Below are positions 17,861 through 29,445 of a DNA stretch of 64,000 nt, in pieces. The first letter of the stretch is position 1; every line of letters begins with the position of its first letter. The notes under the pieces were generated by a model. That model was not told the origin of the DNA. It saw only the letters and a list, made by a program, of their open reading frames with translations, and ran no database searches. The stretch spans positions 124,001 to 188,000 of the forward strand of contig NZ_QGGH01000007.1 of the NCBI RefSeq assembly GCF_003148495.1, given 5' to 3'. Both the position numbers and the translations under genes were made by a program. Source of the DNA: Mesorhizobium loti. GTDB lineage: Bacteria > Pseudomonadota > Alphaproteobacteria > Rhizobiales > Rhizobiaceae.

Positions 17861-19264
17861 TCAACGCGCCATCGCCGCCTCGAGCACCCTGAAAACCCGC
17901 TCGTCCGCGCATTGGGCGACGTTGAAGCGTAGGAAGCGGCTGGCCGTTCCGGACAGGCTGAACGCATTGCCGGGCGCCAGCACGATGTTGTCGGCCAGAG
18001 CGCGGCGGGCCACTTCGGCCGCATCCACGCCATCCGGCAGGCTGCACCACAGGAACAGGCCGGCCGGCTGGTCGATCCAGGGTGTGACGCCGATCGCCTT
18101 CAGGCGGGCGCTCGTCTCGCCCATGGCGCGCGCAAGCTTCGCGCGCAGCAAATCCATGTGCTTGCGATAGCTGCCGTCCTTCAACAGGGTCAGCACCAGT
18201 TCGGCCGCAAGCCGCCCGCCGCCGAAGGTCGTGGCGATCTTGAGGTCGGTCAGCGGCTCGATCCAGTCACGGGGTGCCGCGATGAAGCCGCAGCGAACCG
18301 ACGCTGACAGCGTCTTGGAAAAGCTGCCGATATGGACGACGCGGTTGAGACCATCGAACGCCGCCAGCCTGGGCGCCGGCGCATGTTCGAAATCGGCGAA
18401 GATATCGTCCTCGACGATGGTCAATTCCGATTGGTCGGCGAGCTTCAGCAGCCGGTGCGCCGTGACCGGCGACAGGATCGCGCCGGTCGGGTTGTGGATG
18501 GCGGAGTTGGTGATGTAGAGGCGCGGCCGGTGCTCGGCCAGCGCCTGCGCGAACAGCTCGATATCCGGCCCCGACGGCGTGTAAGGGACGCTGACGACCT
18601 TGGCCCGGTGGGCGCGCAGCAGCGCGTGGAAGTTGAAATAGCAGGGGTCGTCGACCAGCACCGTATCGCCGGGTTCGATGAGGAACCGGCACAGAAGGTC
18701 GATGGCCTGCGTGCCCGATTCCGTCAACATGATCTGCTCGGGCGAGACTTCGATGCCGTGCCCGGCCATACGCCGCGCCAGCAATTGCCGCAGCGGCGGC
18801 AGCCCGAGCGGCGTGCCGTAGTCGGCCAGCGCGATATCGTCGGCGCGCGCCACCGTGCGCAGCGCCCGGCGCAGTCCTGTCTGAGGCATCCACGAGGCCG
18901 GCAACCAGCCGCAGCCGGGCTTCAGCATGTCGTCGCCTGCTTCCAGGGACTGGCGCGAGATCCAGAGCGGATCGACGGCGCGGTCGAGGCGGGGGCCGAT
19001 TTCGGCCAGCGACAGCGGCGCCAGCGAGCCGGCGGCATAGAAGCCGGATCCCGGCCGCGAACGGATCGCACCTTCGGCGGCGAGCCGCTCATAGGCTTCG
19101 ACCACGGTGGATTTGGACACCTGCATGGATTTGGCGAAGGCGCGGATCGAGGGCAGTCGTGCTCCCGGCGTCAGGCTGCGCGCCGCGATCCGCTGGCGGA
19201 TTGTCGCCATAACGCCTTCGACGAGCGTTCCGCCGCTCTCGCTTTCTGTGGTCTGCTTGTCCAT
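17861..19264 (-). CDS. MocR-type regulator (GntR HTH fused to PLP aminotransferase fold)
   Basis: A 467-residue GntR/aminotransferase chimera. The N-terminal GntR winged helix spans about residues 10-80 (RLPSIRAFAKSMQVSKSTVVEAYERLAAEGAIRSRPGSGFYA). The rest is a class I aminotransferase fold with the PLP lysine in HIGSFSKTLSASVRCGF and NPTGAILSP. Such proteins sense PLP or amino compounds and act as regulators. An in-frame ATG at 19285 adds seven residues; neither start has a strong ribosome site. It is divergent from an EamA transporter, its likely target. Confidence 0.9.
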   Translation of the reverse strand: MDKQTTESESGGTLVEGVMATIRQRIAARSLTPGARLPSIRAFAKSMQVSKSTVVEAYERLAAEGAIRSRPGSGFYAAGSLAPLSLAEIGPRLDRAVDPLWISRQSLEAGDDMLKPGCGWLPASWMPQTGLRRALRTVARADDIALADYGTPLGLPPLRQLLARRMAGHGIEVSPEQIMLTESGTQAIDLLCRFLIEPGDTVLVDDPCYFNFHALLRAHRAKVVSVPYTPSGPDIELFAQALAEHRPRLYITNSAIHNPTGAILSPVTAHRLLKLADQSELTIVEDDIFADFEHAPAPRLAAFDGLNRVVHIGSFSKTLSASVRCGFIAAPRDWIEPLTDLKIATTFGGGRLAAELVLTLLKDGSYRKHMDLLRAKLARAMGETSARLKAIGVTPWIDQPAGLFLWCSLPDGVDAAEVARRALADNIVLAPGNAFSLSGTASRFLRFNVAQCADERVFRVLEAAMAR

Positions 19265-19368
19265 CCGTACTGCTCTGTTGACCATGACAGTTTTGCATAA
19301 GTGTACCGCATTGTCTCTGGCAAAGCCACGGGTTCGGCTCGATACAGAGCCGACAAACGGAGCATAAA

Positions 19369-20259
19369 ATGGACAAGACCGCGGGCGGCTGGGTGAACGG
19401 ATTCATCGGCGTGTTGATCTTCAGCGGCTCGCTGCCGGCTACACGCGTGGCGGTGAAGGATTTCGATCCGACATTCCTGACATCGGCCCGAGCGGCGATT
19501 GCCGGCCTGCTTGGCCTGGCGCTGCTCGTCCTGTTCCGGCAGAAACGCCCGGGGCGCGGCGATCTGATGTCGCTGGTGATCGTGGCGCTGGGCGTGGTGG
19601 TGGGCTTTCCCTTGCTGACCGCTCTGGCGCTGAAGCACGTCACTACGGCCCATTCCATCATCTTCGTCGGCCTGCTGCCGCTGGCGACCGCGATCTTCGG
19701 CGTGCTGCGCGGCGGCGACCGGCCGAGGCCGGCATTCTGGTTGTTTTCGTGCGTGGGCAGCGCGCTGGTCGCGGGTTTTGCGCTGACGCAGGGCGTGACC
19801 GCCTCGCCGGTGGGCGATGGTCTGATGCTGGCTGCCATCATCGCCTGCGGTCTGGGCTATGCCGAGGGCGCCGCCCTGTCACGCAAGCTTGGCGGCTGGC
19901 AAGTGATCTGCTGGGCGCTGGTGCTGTCGCTGCCGATCATGCTGGTGCTGACGCTGATGACCATGCCGCCGTCGTTCGACGGCGTCGGCGTCAGTGCGTG
20001 GATCGGGCTTGCCTATGTCTCGCTGTTCAGCATGCTGATCGGCTTCGTGTTCTGGTATCGCGGGCTCGCGCAAGGCGGCATCGCCGCGGTCGGGCAGTTG
20101 CAGCTGCTGCAGCCCTTCTTCGGTCTGGCACTGGCGGCGACGCTGCTGCACGAGCAGGTCAGCCCGCTGATGGTCGTCGTCACGCTTGGCGTGGTGCTTT
20201 GCGTCGTAGGCGCCAAGCGATTCGCAAAGCAGGAATTGCCACGACGCGCGATCGCCTGA
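19369..20259 (+). CDS. EamA/DMT-superfamily transporter
   Basis: A 296-residue protein with ten hydrophobic segments arranged as two EamA repeats (first: NGFIGVLIFSGSLPATRVAVKDFDPTFLTSAR; second ends LQLLQPFFGLALAATLLHEQVSPLMVVVTLGVVLCVVGAKRF). The family exports small metabolites such as amino acids. It is divergent from the MocR regulator. A 7-bp dyad (TCGGCTC/GAGCCGA, 19334-19353) sits just before its start and could be an operator. Confidence 0.9.
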   Translation: MDKTAGGWVNGFIGVLIFSGSLPATRVAVKDFDPTFLTSARAAIAGLLGLALLVLFRQKRPGRGDLMSLVIVALGVVVGFPLLTALALKHVTTAHSIIFVGLLPLATAIFGVLRGGDRPRPAFWLFSCVGSALVAGFALTQGVTASPVGDGLMLAAIIACGLGYAEGAALSRKLGGWQVICWALVLSLPIMLVLTLMTMPPSFDGVGVSAWIGLAYVSLFSMLIGFVFWYRGLAQGGIAAVGQLQLLQPFFGLALAATLLHEQVSPLMVVVTLGVVLCVVGAKRFAKQELPRRAIA

Positions 20260-20277
20260 TGACGGTGCCGCCCTCTG

Positions 20278-21318
20278 CTAAAACTTCGTCACCACCCCAA
20301 TGCCGATGCCCTCGAAGCCGCCCATCGCCACCAAGGCCGCCGGCGCCTCATCGAGGCTGATCTTCTTGCCGACCAGCAATTCGGGCTTGAGCTTGCCGTT
20401 GCGGATCATGTCCATCATCGACTCGTAGCGGTAGGCCTGCATGCCGTGGCTGCCGAGGATCTCGAGCTCGAAGGCGATCACCTTGTCCATCGGCACCTGC
20501 GGCCGGGCATGCTCGCCCAGCATCAGGCCGACCTGCACATGGCGGCCGCGCCGGCGCAGATTGGCAATCGAATTGAACGAGGTGGTGGGGTGGCCGAGCG
20601 CGTCCATCGACATATGCGCGCCGCCATTGGTGATCTGCTTGACCGCCTTGACCACATTCGGCGTCTTTGACGCATTGATGGTGGCGACGGCGCCGATCTT
20701 TTTGGCGAAATCCAGCTTCTCGTCGGTGAGGTCGATGGCGATGACATTGGCGCCCATGGAACTGGCGATCATGATCGCAGACAGGCCGACGCCGCCGCAG
20801 CCATGCACCGCGACCCATTCGCCCGGCTTCACCCGGCCCTGATCGACAATGGCGCGAAACGAGGTGACGAACCGGCAGCCGAGGCTGGCGGCGGTGGCGA
20901 ATTCCATTTCGTCGGGCAAGCGCACGAGATTGGTGTCGGCGTGTTCTATGGCGACATATTCGGCAAACGAGCCCCAGCCGGTGAAGCCAGGCTGCGTCTG
21001 GTGCTCGCAGACTTGGTGATTGCCCGAATTGCACTCGAAGCAGCGGCCGCAGCCGACGGCGAACGGCACGGTGACGCGTTCGCCCGCCTTCCAGCGGGTG
21101 ACCTGCTTGCCGGCAGCGACGACGATGCCGGCCAGTTCGTGGCCCGGCACGTGCGGCAGCGTGATGCTGTCGTCATGACCCATCCAGCCATGCCAGTCGC
21201 TGCGGCACAGGCCGGTCGCCTCGACCTTGATGACGACGCCATCGGCGGCCGGCTTCGGATCGGGAACGGTCTGGATCGTCGGCGCTTCGCCGAATTTTTC
21301 GAAGACGACGGCTTTCAT
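20278..21318 (-). CDS. Zinc-dependent alcohol dehydrogenase (MDR family)
   Basis: A 346-residue medium-chain dehydrogenase. Catalytic zinc ligands are visible (GLCRSDWHG, GHELAG) and so is the structural-zinc cysteine cluster CGRCFECNSGNHQVC near residue 100. The NAD-binding Rossmann motif is VHGCGGVGLSAIMIA. The family oxidises alcohols or reduces aldehydes; the substrate cannot be told. It lies downstream of, and on the same strand as, the FAH/maiA pair, but 113 bp away, so operon membership is uncertain. Confidence 0.92.
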   Translation of the reverse strand: MKAVVFEKFGEAPTIQTVPDPKPAADGVVIKVEATGLCRSDWHGWMGHDDSITLPHVPGHELAGIVVAAGKQVTRWKAGERVTVPFAVGCGRCFECNSGNHQVCEHQTQPGFTGWGSFAEYVAIEHADTNLVRLPDEMEFATAASLGCRFVTSFRAIVDQGRVKPGEWVAVHGCGGVGLSAIMIASSMGANVIAIDLTDEKLDFAKKIGAVATINASKTPNVVKAVKQITNGGAHMSMDALGHPTTSFNSIANLRRRGRHVQVGLMLGEHARPQVPMDKVIAFELEILGSHGMQAYRYESMMDMIRNGKLKPELLVGKKISLDEAPAALVAMGGFEGIGIGVVTKF

Positions 21319-21431
21319 CGGTTACTCCACCCTGCTGCAGCTGGGAAACGATAGCCGATTCCCTCTCCGGTCAAGCGGAAATCGATTCCGCCAGACCTCC
21401 GGCGCCGACGCCACGTGTGGGCCGATGAAGC

Positions 21432-22082
21432 CTATTCGGCATCGATCTGGTTCTGGGGTGCGGCTTTCTGGAAGGTCGGCAGCGCCATGCAGGCGGCGTT
21501 GATGCGCGCGATCGTCGGGTAGGGCGTTAGGTCGACGCCGAAGCGGGCATTGCTGGCAATCTGCGCGGCAAGGCAGATGTCAGCCAACCCCGGCGTGTCG
21601 CCATGGCAGAATTGTCCAGTCTCGTGCGAGGAAGCCAGGATCTTTTCAAGCGGCTGAAAACCCTCGTTCACCCAGTGGCGAAACCAGTTGACGACGTCCT
21701 CGTCGCCGGCGCCGAACAGGGTGCGCAGCGAGGTCAGCACGCGCAGATTGTTCACCGGGTGGATGTCGCAGGCGATCATCTGCGCCAGCATTCTCACGCG
21801 TGCTCGGCCGGCCGCATCCTTCGGCAGCAGCGGTGGTTCCGGGCTGGTCTCGTCGAGGAATTCGATGATCGCCAGCGACTGCGTCAGCAGCGTGCCGTCG
21901 CCGAGGATCAGCGCCGGCACCAGCCCTTGCGGATTGACCGCGAGATAGGCTGCTTCCAGATGCTCGCCATGGCGCAGATGATGCGGGACGTAATCGTAAC
22001 TCAGCCCTTTCATCTCCAGCGCGATCCGCACCCGATAGGAGGTGGAGGAGCGATAGTAGTTGTGCAGGACGAGTTCGCTCAT
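21432..22082 (-). CDS. maiA: Maleylacetoacetate isomerase (zeta-class glutathione S-transferase)
   Basis: A 216-residue zeta GST. The N-terminal thioredoxin-like domain carries the zeta-class active-site motif SSTSYRVRIAL (residues 12-22) and the glutathione site NPQGLVPAL with TQSLAIIEFLDE. It isomerises maleylacetoacetate (or maleylpyruvate) to the fumaryl form with glutathione. It starts 4 bp after the FAH-type hydrolase gene, so the two probably catalyse consecutive steps. Whether the pathway is homogentisate or gentisate breakdown cannot be decided here. Confidence 0.92.
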   Translation of the reverse strand: MSELVLHNYYRSSTSYRVRIALEMKGLSYDYVPHHLRHGEHLEAAYLAVNPQGLVPALILGDGTLLTQSLAIIEFLDETSPEPPLLPKDAAGRARVRMLAQMIACDIHPVNNLRVLTSLRTLFGAGDEDVVNWFRHWVNEGFQPLEKILASSHETGQFCHGDTPGLADICLAAQIASNARFGVDLTPYPTIARINAACMALPTFQKAAPQNQIDAE

Positions 22083-22086
22083 GCGC

Positions 22087-22782
22087 TCACTTCGGTTGGC
22101 CGATGGTTATCTCGATCGTGCCGATGCCGTCGACGCCACCGGTCATCGTGTCGCCGGCACGAACCGCGCCGACACCGGCCGGCGTGCCGGTGAAGATCAG
22201 GTCGCCGGGCTCCAGCTCCACCGCCTCGCTGCAGATCGACACGATATCCGATATTGGCCAGATCAGCTCGGCGAGGTCGGCGTCTTGCCTGACCTGGCCG
22301 TTGACGGCGAGCCAGATGCGGCCTTTCTGCGGATGGCTGGATTTCGCCGCCGGGATCAGCGGGCCGCAAGGCGCGGAGCGGTCGAAGGCCTTCGACCAGT
22401 CCCACGGCCGGGCGGCCTTCTTGGCCTCGTCCTGTAGATCGCGGCGGGTGAGGTCGATGCCGACGCCGTAGCCCCAGACGTGGTCCAGCGCTTTGTCGCG
22501 GGCAATGCGAAAACCAGGCTTGCCGATCGCGGCGACCAGTTCGATCTCGTGGTGCAGATTGGCCGTCAGCGGCGGGTAGGGAATCGCCGTGCCGGAATCG
22601 ACCACCGCGTCGGCCGGCTTGGTGAAGAAGAAGGGCGGATCGCGCTCGTCATTGCCGAATTCGCGGGCATGCGCCGCGTAGTTGCGGCCGACGCAGAAGA
22701 TGCGGCGCACCGCGAAACGCTGGGACGAGCCCGCAACGGCCACCGATGCGATCGCGGGCGAGGGAAGGACGAAGTCTGTCAT
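22087..22782 (-). CDS. Fumarylacetoacetate hydrolase family protein (fumarylpyruvate hydrolase-like)
   Basis: A 231-residue FAH-domain protein. Conserved parts include IFCVGRNYAAHAREFG, FFFTKPADAV, the metal-ligand region HHEIELVAAIG and FTGTPAGVGAVRAGD. The short single-domain length fits fumarylpyruvate or acylpyruvate hydrolases better than the longer eukaryotic-type FAH. The ATG at 22782 gives the family N-terminus; the longer frame overlaps a divergent gene. It is first in a two-gene operon with maiA. Confidence 0.9.
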   Translation of the reverse strand: MTDFVLPSPAIASVAVAGSSQRFAVRRIFCVGRNYAAHAREFGNDERDPPFFFTKPADAVVDSGTAIPYPPLTANLHHEIELVAAIGKPGFRIARDKALDHVWGYGVGIDLTRRDLQDEAKKAARPWDWSKAFDRSAPCGPLIPAAKSSHPQKGRIWLAVNGQVRQDADLAELIWPISDIVSICSEAVELEPGDLIFTGTPAGVGAVRAGDTMTGGVDGIGTIEITIGQPK

Positions 22783-22947
22783 GCGGGTCTCTGCTAGGTT
22801 GCCGGAACATTCGACCGATTTGGGCGCCCGGGCAAGGCGATTTGGTCGAGAAAGTGCCGGCGGCATTTTCCGCCGGAGATGGCGATATACTATTTGGCTA
22901 TAATCTGGCCATGGTGGCGAGGTTATTCTAATCGCCCACGAACTGAA

Positions 22948-23640
22948 ATGAACCCCATGACCGCAATCCACGATCGCGCCCGGTTCCTGATCATCGACGA
23001 CCACCCGTTGTTTCGCGAGGCGCTGCACAGCGCGGTGCAGATGGCCTATCCGGAAGTCGATACGGTGGAGGCGCGCTCGATCACCGAGGCGCTCGATCTG
23101 CTGGCCGGCGCCAAGCCATTCGATCTTGCGCTGCTCGACCTCAGCATGCCCGACGTGCACGGTTTTGAAGGCTTGTTGCAGCTCAGGACCCGCTATCCGC
23201 GCCTGCCGGTGGTCATCGTTTCAGGCTATGAGGAGCCGAAGATCATTTCCGAGGCGCTGTCCTACGGTGCTGCCGGCTTCATTCCGAAATCGGCGCGCAA
23301 GAGCGACCTCGCCGCCGCCATACGCTCGGTGATGGAAGGCGCGATCTATGTGCCGGAAACCTATGAAGGCCGCACGCCGGACGCCGAAAGCGTCGACCGC
23401 GCCGACATGGTGCAGCGCCTGTCGACGCTGACGCCGCAGCAGCTGCGCGTGCTGCAGATGCTGCGCCAGGGCCTGCTCAACAAGCAGATCGCCTATGAGC
23501 TGCAGGTGGGGGAGACCACCGTGAAGGCGCATGTCTCGGAAATCCTGCGCAAGCTCAATGTCTATAGCCGCACGCAAGCGGTGATCGAGGTGTCGAAGCT
23601 GGACAATGCGGAGCTGTTTCGGGATCAGGCCGGGTTTTGA
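22948..23640 (+). CDS. LuxR-type (NarL/FixJ) response regulator
   Basis: A 230-residue response regulator. The receiver has LIIDDHPLFREAL, the phospho-acceptor Asp in LALLDLSMPD, and the conserved Lys in GFIPKSARKSD. The C-terminal LuxR helix-turn-helix is LTPQQLRVLQMLRQGLLNKQIAYELQVGETTVKAHVSEILRKL. The start is one of two close ATGs (22948 or 22957). It is convergent with a hybrid histidine kinase and near a FIST sensor gene, so the three probably form one signalling system. Confidence 0.9.
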   Translation: MNPMTAIHDRARFLIIDDHPLFREALHSAVQMAYPEVDTVEARSITEALDLLAGAKPFDLALLDLSMPDVHGFEGLLQLRTRYPRLPVVIVSGYEEPKIISEALSYGAAGFIPKSARKSDLAAAIRSVMEGAIYVPETYEGRTPDAESVDRADMVQRLSTLTPQQLRVLQMLRQGLLNKQIAYELQVGETTVKAHVSEILRKLNVYSRTQAVIEVSKLDNAELFRDQAGF

Positions 23641-23672
23641 ACTGACATTCCCGGTTGTGGGAGGGTGTCAAG

Positions 23673-25013
23673 TTAAGCCAGCAGATGCGCCAGCAGCGCC
23701 CTTAGCTGCGCCGGCTTCAGCGGCTTGCGCATCAGTTCGATGCCGCCGGCGCGCGCGGCCTTGGCGACCGCTTCCGAACTGTCGGCGGTGACGATCAGCG
23801 CAGGCACGGCGCGGCCGAGATAGTCGCGGACTTCGGCGATGGTGGCGGTGCCGAGATCGCCGCCGTCGAGATGCTGGTCGGCGATGACGATGTCGGGCAC
23901 CCAGTCGGTGTCGCCAAGCATGTCGAGGGCATCGTCGGTCGAGGTTGCGGCGCGCACCAGGCATTGCCAGCGTCCGAGCAGGAAGGTCATGGCCTGCAGG
24001 ACCTCGACATCGTTCTCGACCAGCAGCACCTTGGTGCCGAACAGGCCATAGCCGCGCGGCCGTTCCATATCGGCGATGCTGGCGATGGCGTCGGCCGGGG
24101 CGCCGATACCGACGGGAACATCGATGTGGAAGATCGTGCCGCGTCCGACCTTCGATGAAAATGTCACGGGATGGCCGAGCGCGCTGGCCATGCGGCGCAC
24201 GATGGCGAGCCCGAGCCCGAGACCGCCGCCGTCCAGTTCGGCATTGGCCGTCGAGGTGCCGCGATGGAATTCCTCGAACACCGCCTCGCGCTGGTCGTCG
24301 GGAATGCCGCAGCCGGTGTCGGCAACGTCGATGCGGATGGTGTCGCCTCGATGCCTGGTGCCGACCAGCACGCCGCCCGAGCGTGTATAGCCCAGCGCAT
24401 TGGAGAGGATGTTCTGCAGGATGCGGCGCAGCAGCGTGCGGTCGGAGCGGACCACGGCATTGACCGGCCGGAATTTCAGCGACAGCCCCTTCAGTTCCGC
24501 CACCGGCAGGAAATCCGAGCGCAGCGACGAGAACAGCGCCTCCAGGCTGACGTCGCCTATGTCGGGCTGCACCACGCCGGCGTCGAGCTTGGAGATGTCG
24601 AGCAGGGTGCGCAGCAGGTCCTCCATCGTCTCCAGCGAGCGCTCGACCTGTCGCACCAGCTTCCTGCCCTCGTCGCTGGTCTGCACTTCGGCCAGCGCCG
24701 AAACCGAGAGGTGGGCGGCGTTCAGCGGCTGCAGCACGTCGTGGCTGGCGGCGGCGAGGAAGCGGGTTTTCGACAGGTTCGCCAGTTCGGCGTTTTCCTT
24801 GGCGGCGCTGAGGTCGATGTTCGACTGCTCCAGCCGGCGCAGCGTCGAATGCAGTTCCTCGGTGCGTGTGCGCACCCGATTTTCCAGTGAAATCGCGGTC
24901 TGGAACAGCGAGAAGGCGTTGCCTTGCTGGTCCATCGAGCGCTCAACGCGGCTGACCAGTGCCGCGTTGATCTTCTTCAGCTTTTCAAGATCGTTTATGT
25001 CCCTCAGCGGCAT
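23673..25013 (-). CDS. Hybrid sensor histidine kinase/response regulator
   Basis: A 446-residue kinase with no membrane segment. An N-terminal coiled coil (residues 1-80) leads to a HisKA domain with phospho-accepting His91 (AAASHDVLQPLNAA), a HATPase domain (NILSNALGYTRSGG, DTGCGIPDDQ, GGGLGLGLAIVRRM) and a C-terminal receiver (VLLVENDVEVL, IVIADQHLDGGDLG, ELMRKPLKP). The lack of its own sensor fits with signal input from the FIST protein whose gene precedes it by 14 bp. The output partner may be the convergent LuxR regulator. Confidence 0.92.
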   Translation of the reverse strand: MPLRDINDLEKLKKINAALVSRVERSMDQQGNAFSLFQTAISLENRVRTRTEELHSTLRRLEQSNIDLSAAKENAELANLSKTRFLAAASHDVLQPLNAAHLSVSALAEVQTSDEGRKLVRQVERSLETMEDLLRTLLDISKLDAGVVQPDIGDVSLEALFSSLRSDFLPVAELKGLSLKFRPVNAVVRSDRTLLRRILQNILSNALGYTRSGGVLVGTRHRGDTIRIDVADTGCGIPDDQREAVFEEFHRGTSTANAELDGGGLGLGLAIVRRMASALGHPVTFSSKVGRGTIFHIDVPVGIGAPADAIASIADMERPRGYGLFGTKVLLVENDVEVLQAMTFLLGRWQCLVRAATSTDDALDMLGDTDWVPDIVIADQHLDGGDLGTATIAEVRDYLGRAVPALIVTADSSEAVAKAARAGGIELMRKPLKPAQLRALLAHLLA

Positions 25014-25027
25014 CTTGTTGCGCCGTC

Positions 25028-26263
25028 CTATTCCGCCGCCTGGCGCTCGCCAAAGGCGATGCCGGTAAAAGTCTGGTTCAGATGCATCGACCGGTACTGT
25101 TCGCCATAGGTGCCGAAGCCAATGACATTGTTGACCCGGTAGAGCTCCGAGATATCGCGAAACACCTGCCGGTTGCGCGCATCCAGTCGGCGCAGCACGC
25201 AGTCGAAGCCGAGGATCATGTCGATGCTGCCAAGCCTCTCCTCGACATCGCGCAGTGCCGCGCGCGTCGCTTCGACCATGTCCTTGGGTTGGGCGATCGA
25301 CAGCACGACGCCATCGTCTATGGCGCAGAAGAACGACAGCGAGCCATCGGGATGCATCTTCTGGATCGACCGGCAGTAATATTCGCCGCCCACCTTCACC
25401 ACCACCGGGTGCGAGGCAAAGCTCAGCGGCGTCAGCGTCTGCGCGACGATGCCGACGGAGGCGGCATATTCCTCCGCCGCATTGGTGGCGTTGAACTCGC
25501 GCACGATGCGGTGATCGGGATCGGACGCCGTCACCACCAACTTTTCATCGGTGGGGACGAAATTGTCGGTCTTGAAGACATGGAAGGGAATTTCCGTGGC
25601 GATCAGCACGATGATGGCGCTGTCGGAGGTGACCCGGCCGTTGGAGATCAGGCGCGTCGTCTCGAATTTCAAATCGTCGCCGGCGGAGCCGCCAAGCAGC
25701 GGTATGTCGTCGAGGCCCCAGTGGATGGCCGAACTCACCGCTTCCTCGGCATAGGAGAGCCCGTCGATGAAGCAGAGCGCGAAGGTGCCTTTGGTGCGGT
25801 CGCAACCCAGGCGCATGCGCAGCGACCGCCGCAAGGCCTCGACCTCGCTGGTGATCCTGTCCATGCCCGACGACGATAGATTGTCGACCATCACGCTGAC
25901 GGCGGTGAACGCGGCGGACGGAAGCAGCATGGCGAGCACGTGGCCATCCTCGAGGCCTTGTGGCGTGATCTCGCCGGCGGTCGAGCAGCCGGCATGGTGG
26001 AGCGCCGGCGCGTGGGTCATGAGCGCCTCTGAGAGGGCGCTGGCCTCGACCAGGCTCTGAGAAAAGAACAGCAGGGCAAAGCCGGCATCGATGGCGGCTG
26101 CCTCCTGCGCGATCGCCCTGGCGAACGCCTCCATGTCGGGCTCGTCCGTGGTGAGCGCCGACAGGCCGCATGCATAGCGCGTCCGTGAACTGGCCAGCGA
26201 TATTCTCCGCACTTCCTCCGACGCATTTTTGTGCGCGTCGGGCGCGCGAGCGTCGACCAACAT
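25028..26263 (-). CDS. FIST sensory domain protein (FIST_N and FIST_C)
   Basis: A 411-residue protein with FIST_N (residues ~10-240, containing HHAGCSTAGEITPQG and GGSAGDDLKFETTRLI) and FIST_C (~250-400, ending VIGFGTYGEQYRSMHLNQTFTGIAFG). FIST domains are proposed to bind small ligands such as amino acids and often sit next to histidine kinases. The ATG at 26263 has GGGGAC five bases upstream; an alternative ATG at 26326 lacks such a site. It is cotranscribed with the hybrid kinase. Confidence 0.88.
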   Translation of the reverse strand: MLVDARAPDAHKNASEEVRRISLASSRTRYACGLSALTTDEPDMEAFARAIAQEAAAIDAGFALLFFSQSLVEASALSEALMTHAPALHHAGCSTAGEITPQGLEDGHVLAMLLPSAAFTAVSVMVDNLSSSGMDRITSEVEALRRSLRMRLGCDRTKGTFALCFIDGLSYAEEAVSSAIHWGLDDIPLLGGSAGDDLKFETTRLISNGRVTSDSAIIVLIATEIPFHVFKTDNFVPTDEKLVVTASDPDHRIVREFNATNAAEEYAASVGIVAQTLTPLSFASHPVVVKVGGEYYCRSIQKMHPDGSLSFFCAIDDGVVLSIAQPKDMVEATRAALRDVEERLGSIDMILGFDCVLRRLDARNRQVFRDISELYRVNNVIGFGTYGEQYRSMHLNQTFTGIAFGERQAAE

Positions 26264-26460
26264 TGTTGTCCCCAATCGGTAGTTTGGCAATGGGGCGACC
26301 GGGATTGCACGTTTGGGATTGGCCATGACCGAAAGTACAATGTGCCGCGTTTGCGACGTGCTGTTTTTTGTTCGTTGTGCAGTGTACGAATAACGCATGA
26401 CCGAAGCGCCAACACCGCATCGGCAGCGTGATGACCAAGGTTGATACCCAGGGAGGATTC

Positions 26461-26961
26461 ATGTCGGACGTTTCGTTGATGGTGAACGGAAAACGGGTCA
26501 GCGGTGCTGCCGAGGACCGAACGCTTCTGGTTCACTTCTTGCGGGAAAATCTCGGCCTTACCGGAACGCATGTCGGCTGCGATACCTCGCAATGCGGCGC
26601 CTGCGTCGTCCATGTCGACGGCAAGGCGGTCAAATCCTGCTCGATGCTCGCGGTACAGGCCTCCGGCTCGACCGTGGTGACGATCGAGGGCCTGGCCAAT
26701 GGCGCCGACCTGCATCCGGTGCAGGCCGCCTTCAAGGAACATCACGGGCTGCAGTGCGGTTTCTGCACGCCGGGCATGATCATGACGGCGACCGACATGA
26801 TCAGTCGCCACCCCGAAGGCCTCGACGAGGCGACGGTGCGCGCCGAGCTCGAAGGCAACATTTGCCGCTGCACCGGCTACCACAACATCGTCAAGGCGAT
26901 CCTCGCCGCATCGAAGACGATGTCCAAGGTGGCGAAGGGCAAGGCGAAACAGGCTGCGTGA
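26461..26961 (+). CDS. coxS: Form II CoxS: [2Fe-2S] small subunit of a molybdenum hydroxylase
   Basis: A 166-residue iron-sulphur subunit. The plant-type cluster is held by CDTSQCGACVVHVDGKAVKSC, and the second cluster by CGFCTPGM and NICRCTGY. It passes electrons from the molybdenum site in CoxL to FAD in CoxM. The ATG at 26461 has AGGGAGG at the right distance. The gene order S-L-M and the CoxL motif place it in the form II group, whose true substrate (CO or another small molecule) is uncertain. Confidence 0.9.
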   Translation: MSDVSLMVNGKRVSGAAEDRTLLVHFLRENLGLTGTHVGCDTSQCGACVVHVDGKAVKSCSMLAVQASGSTVVTIEGLANGADLHPVQAAFKEHHGLQCGFCTPGMIMTATDMISRHPEGLDEATVRAELEGNICRCTGYHNIVKAILAASKTMSKVAKGKAKQAA

Positions 26962-26967
26962 GATGAA

Positions 26968-27060
26968 GTGAGTAGCGAATAGCCAGTATTCCACTGACTG
27001 AACGCGGCTCTCGATCTCCACCACTCGCTATTCGCTATTCGCTACTCACTATTCGCTATT
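26968..27060. repeat. Inverted repeat plus tandem heptamers between coxS and coxL
   Basis: GTGAGTAGCGAATAG (26968-26982) has an exact reverse complement at 27035-27049, giving a 15-bp stem with a 52-nt loop. The right arm is embedded in five tandem heptamers related to CGCTATT (27026-27060). The transcript between coxS and coxL could fold here and change the CoxS:CoxL ratio. Confidence 0.85.
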
Positions 27061-27084
27061 TCAGCATTTCGGGAGGAATTTCTG

Positions 27085-29433
<2,349 letters not shown>

Positions 29434-29445
29434 GGAGGAACGAGC

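Noticed and set aside
27026..27060. Heptamer array considered as a CRISPR or similar array
   Set aside because: Units are 7 bp with no spacers; it is a simple tandem repeat, and no cas genes are present.
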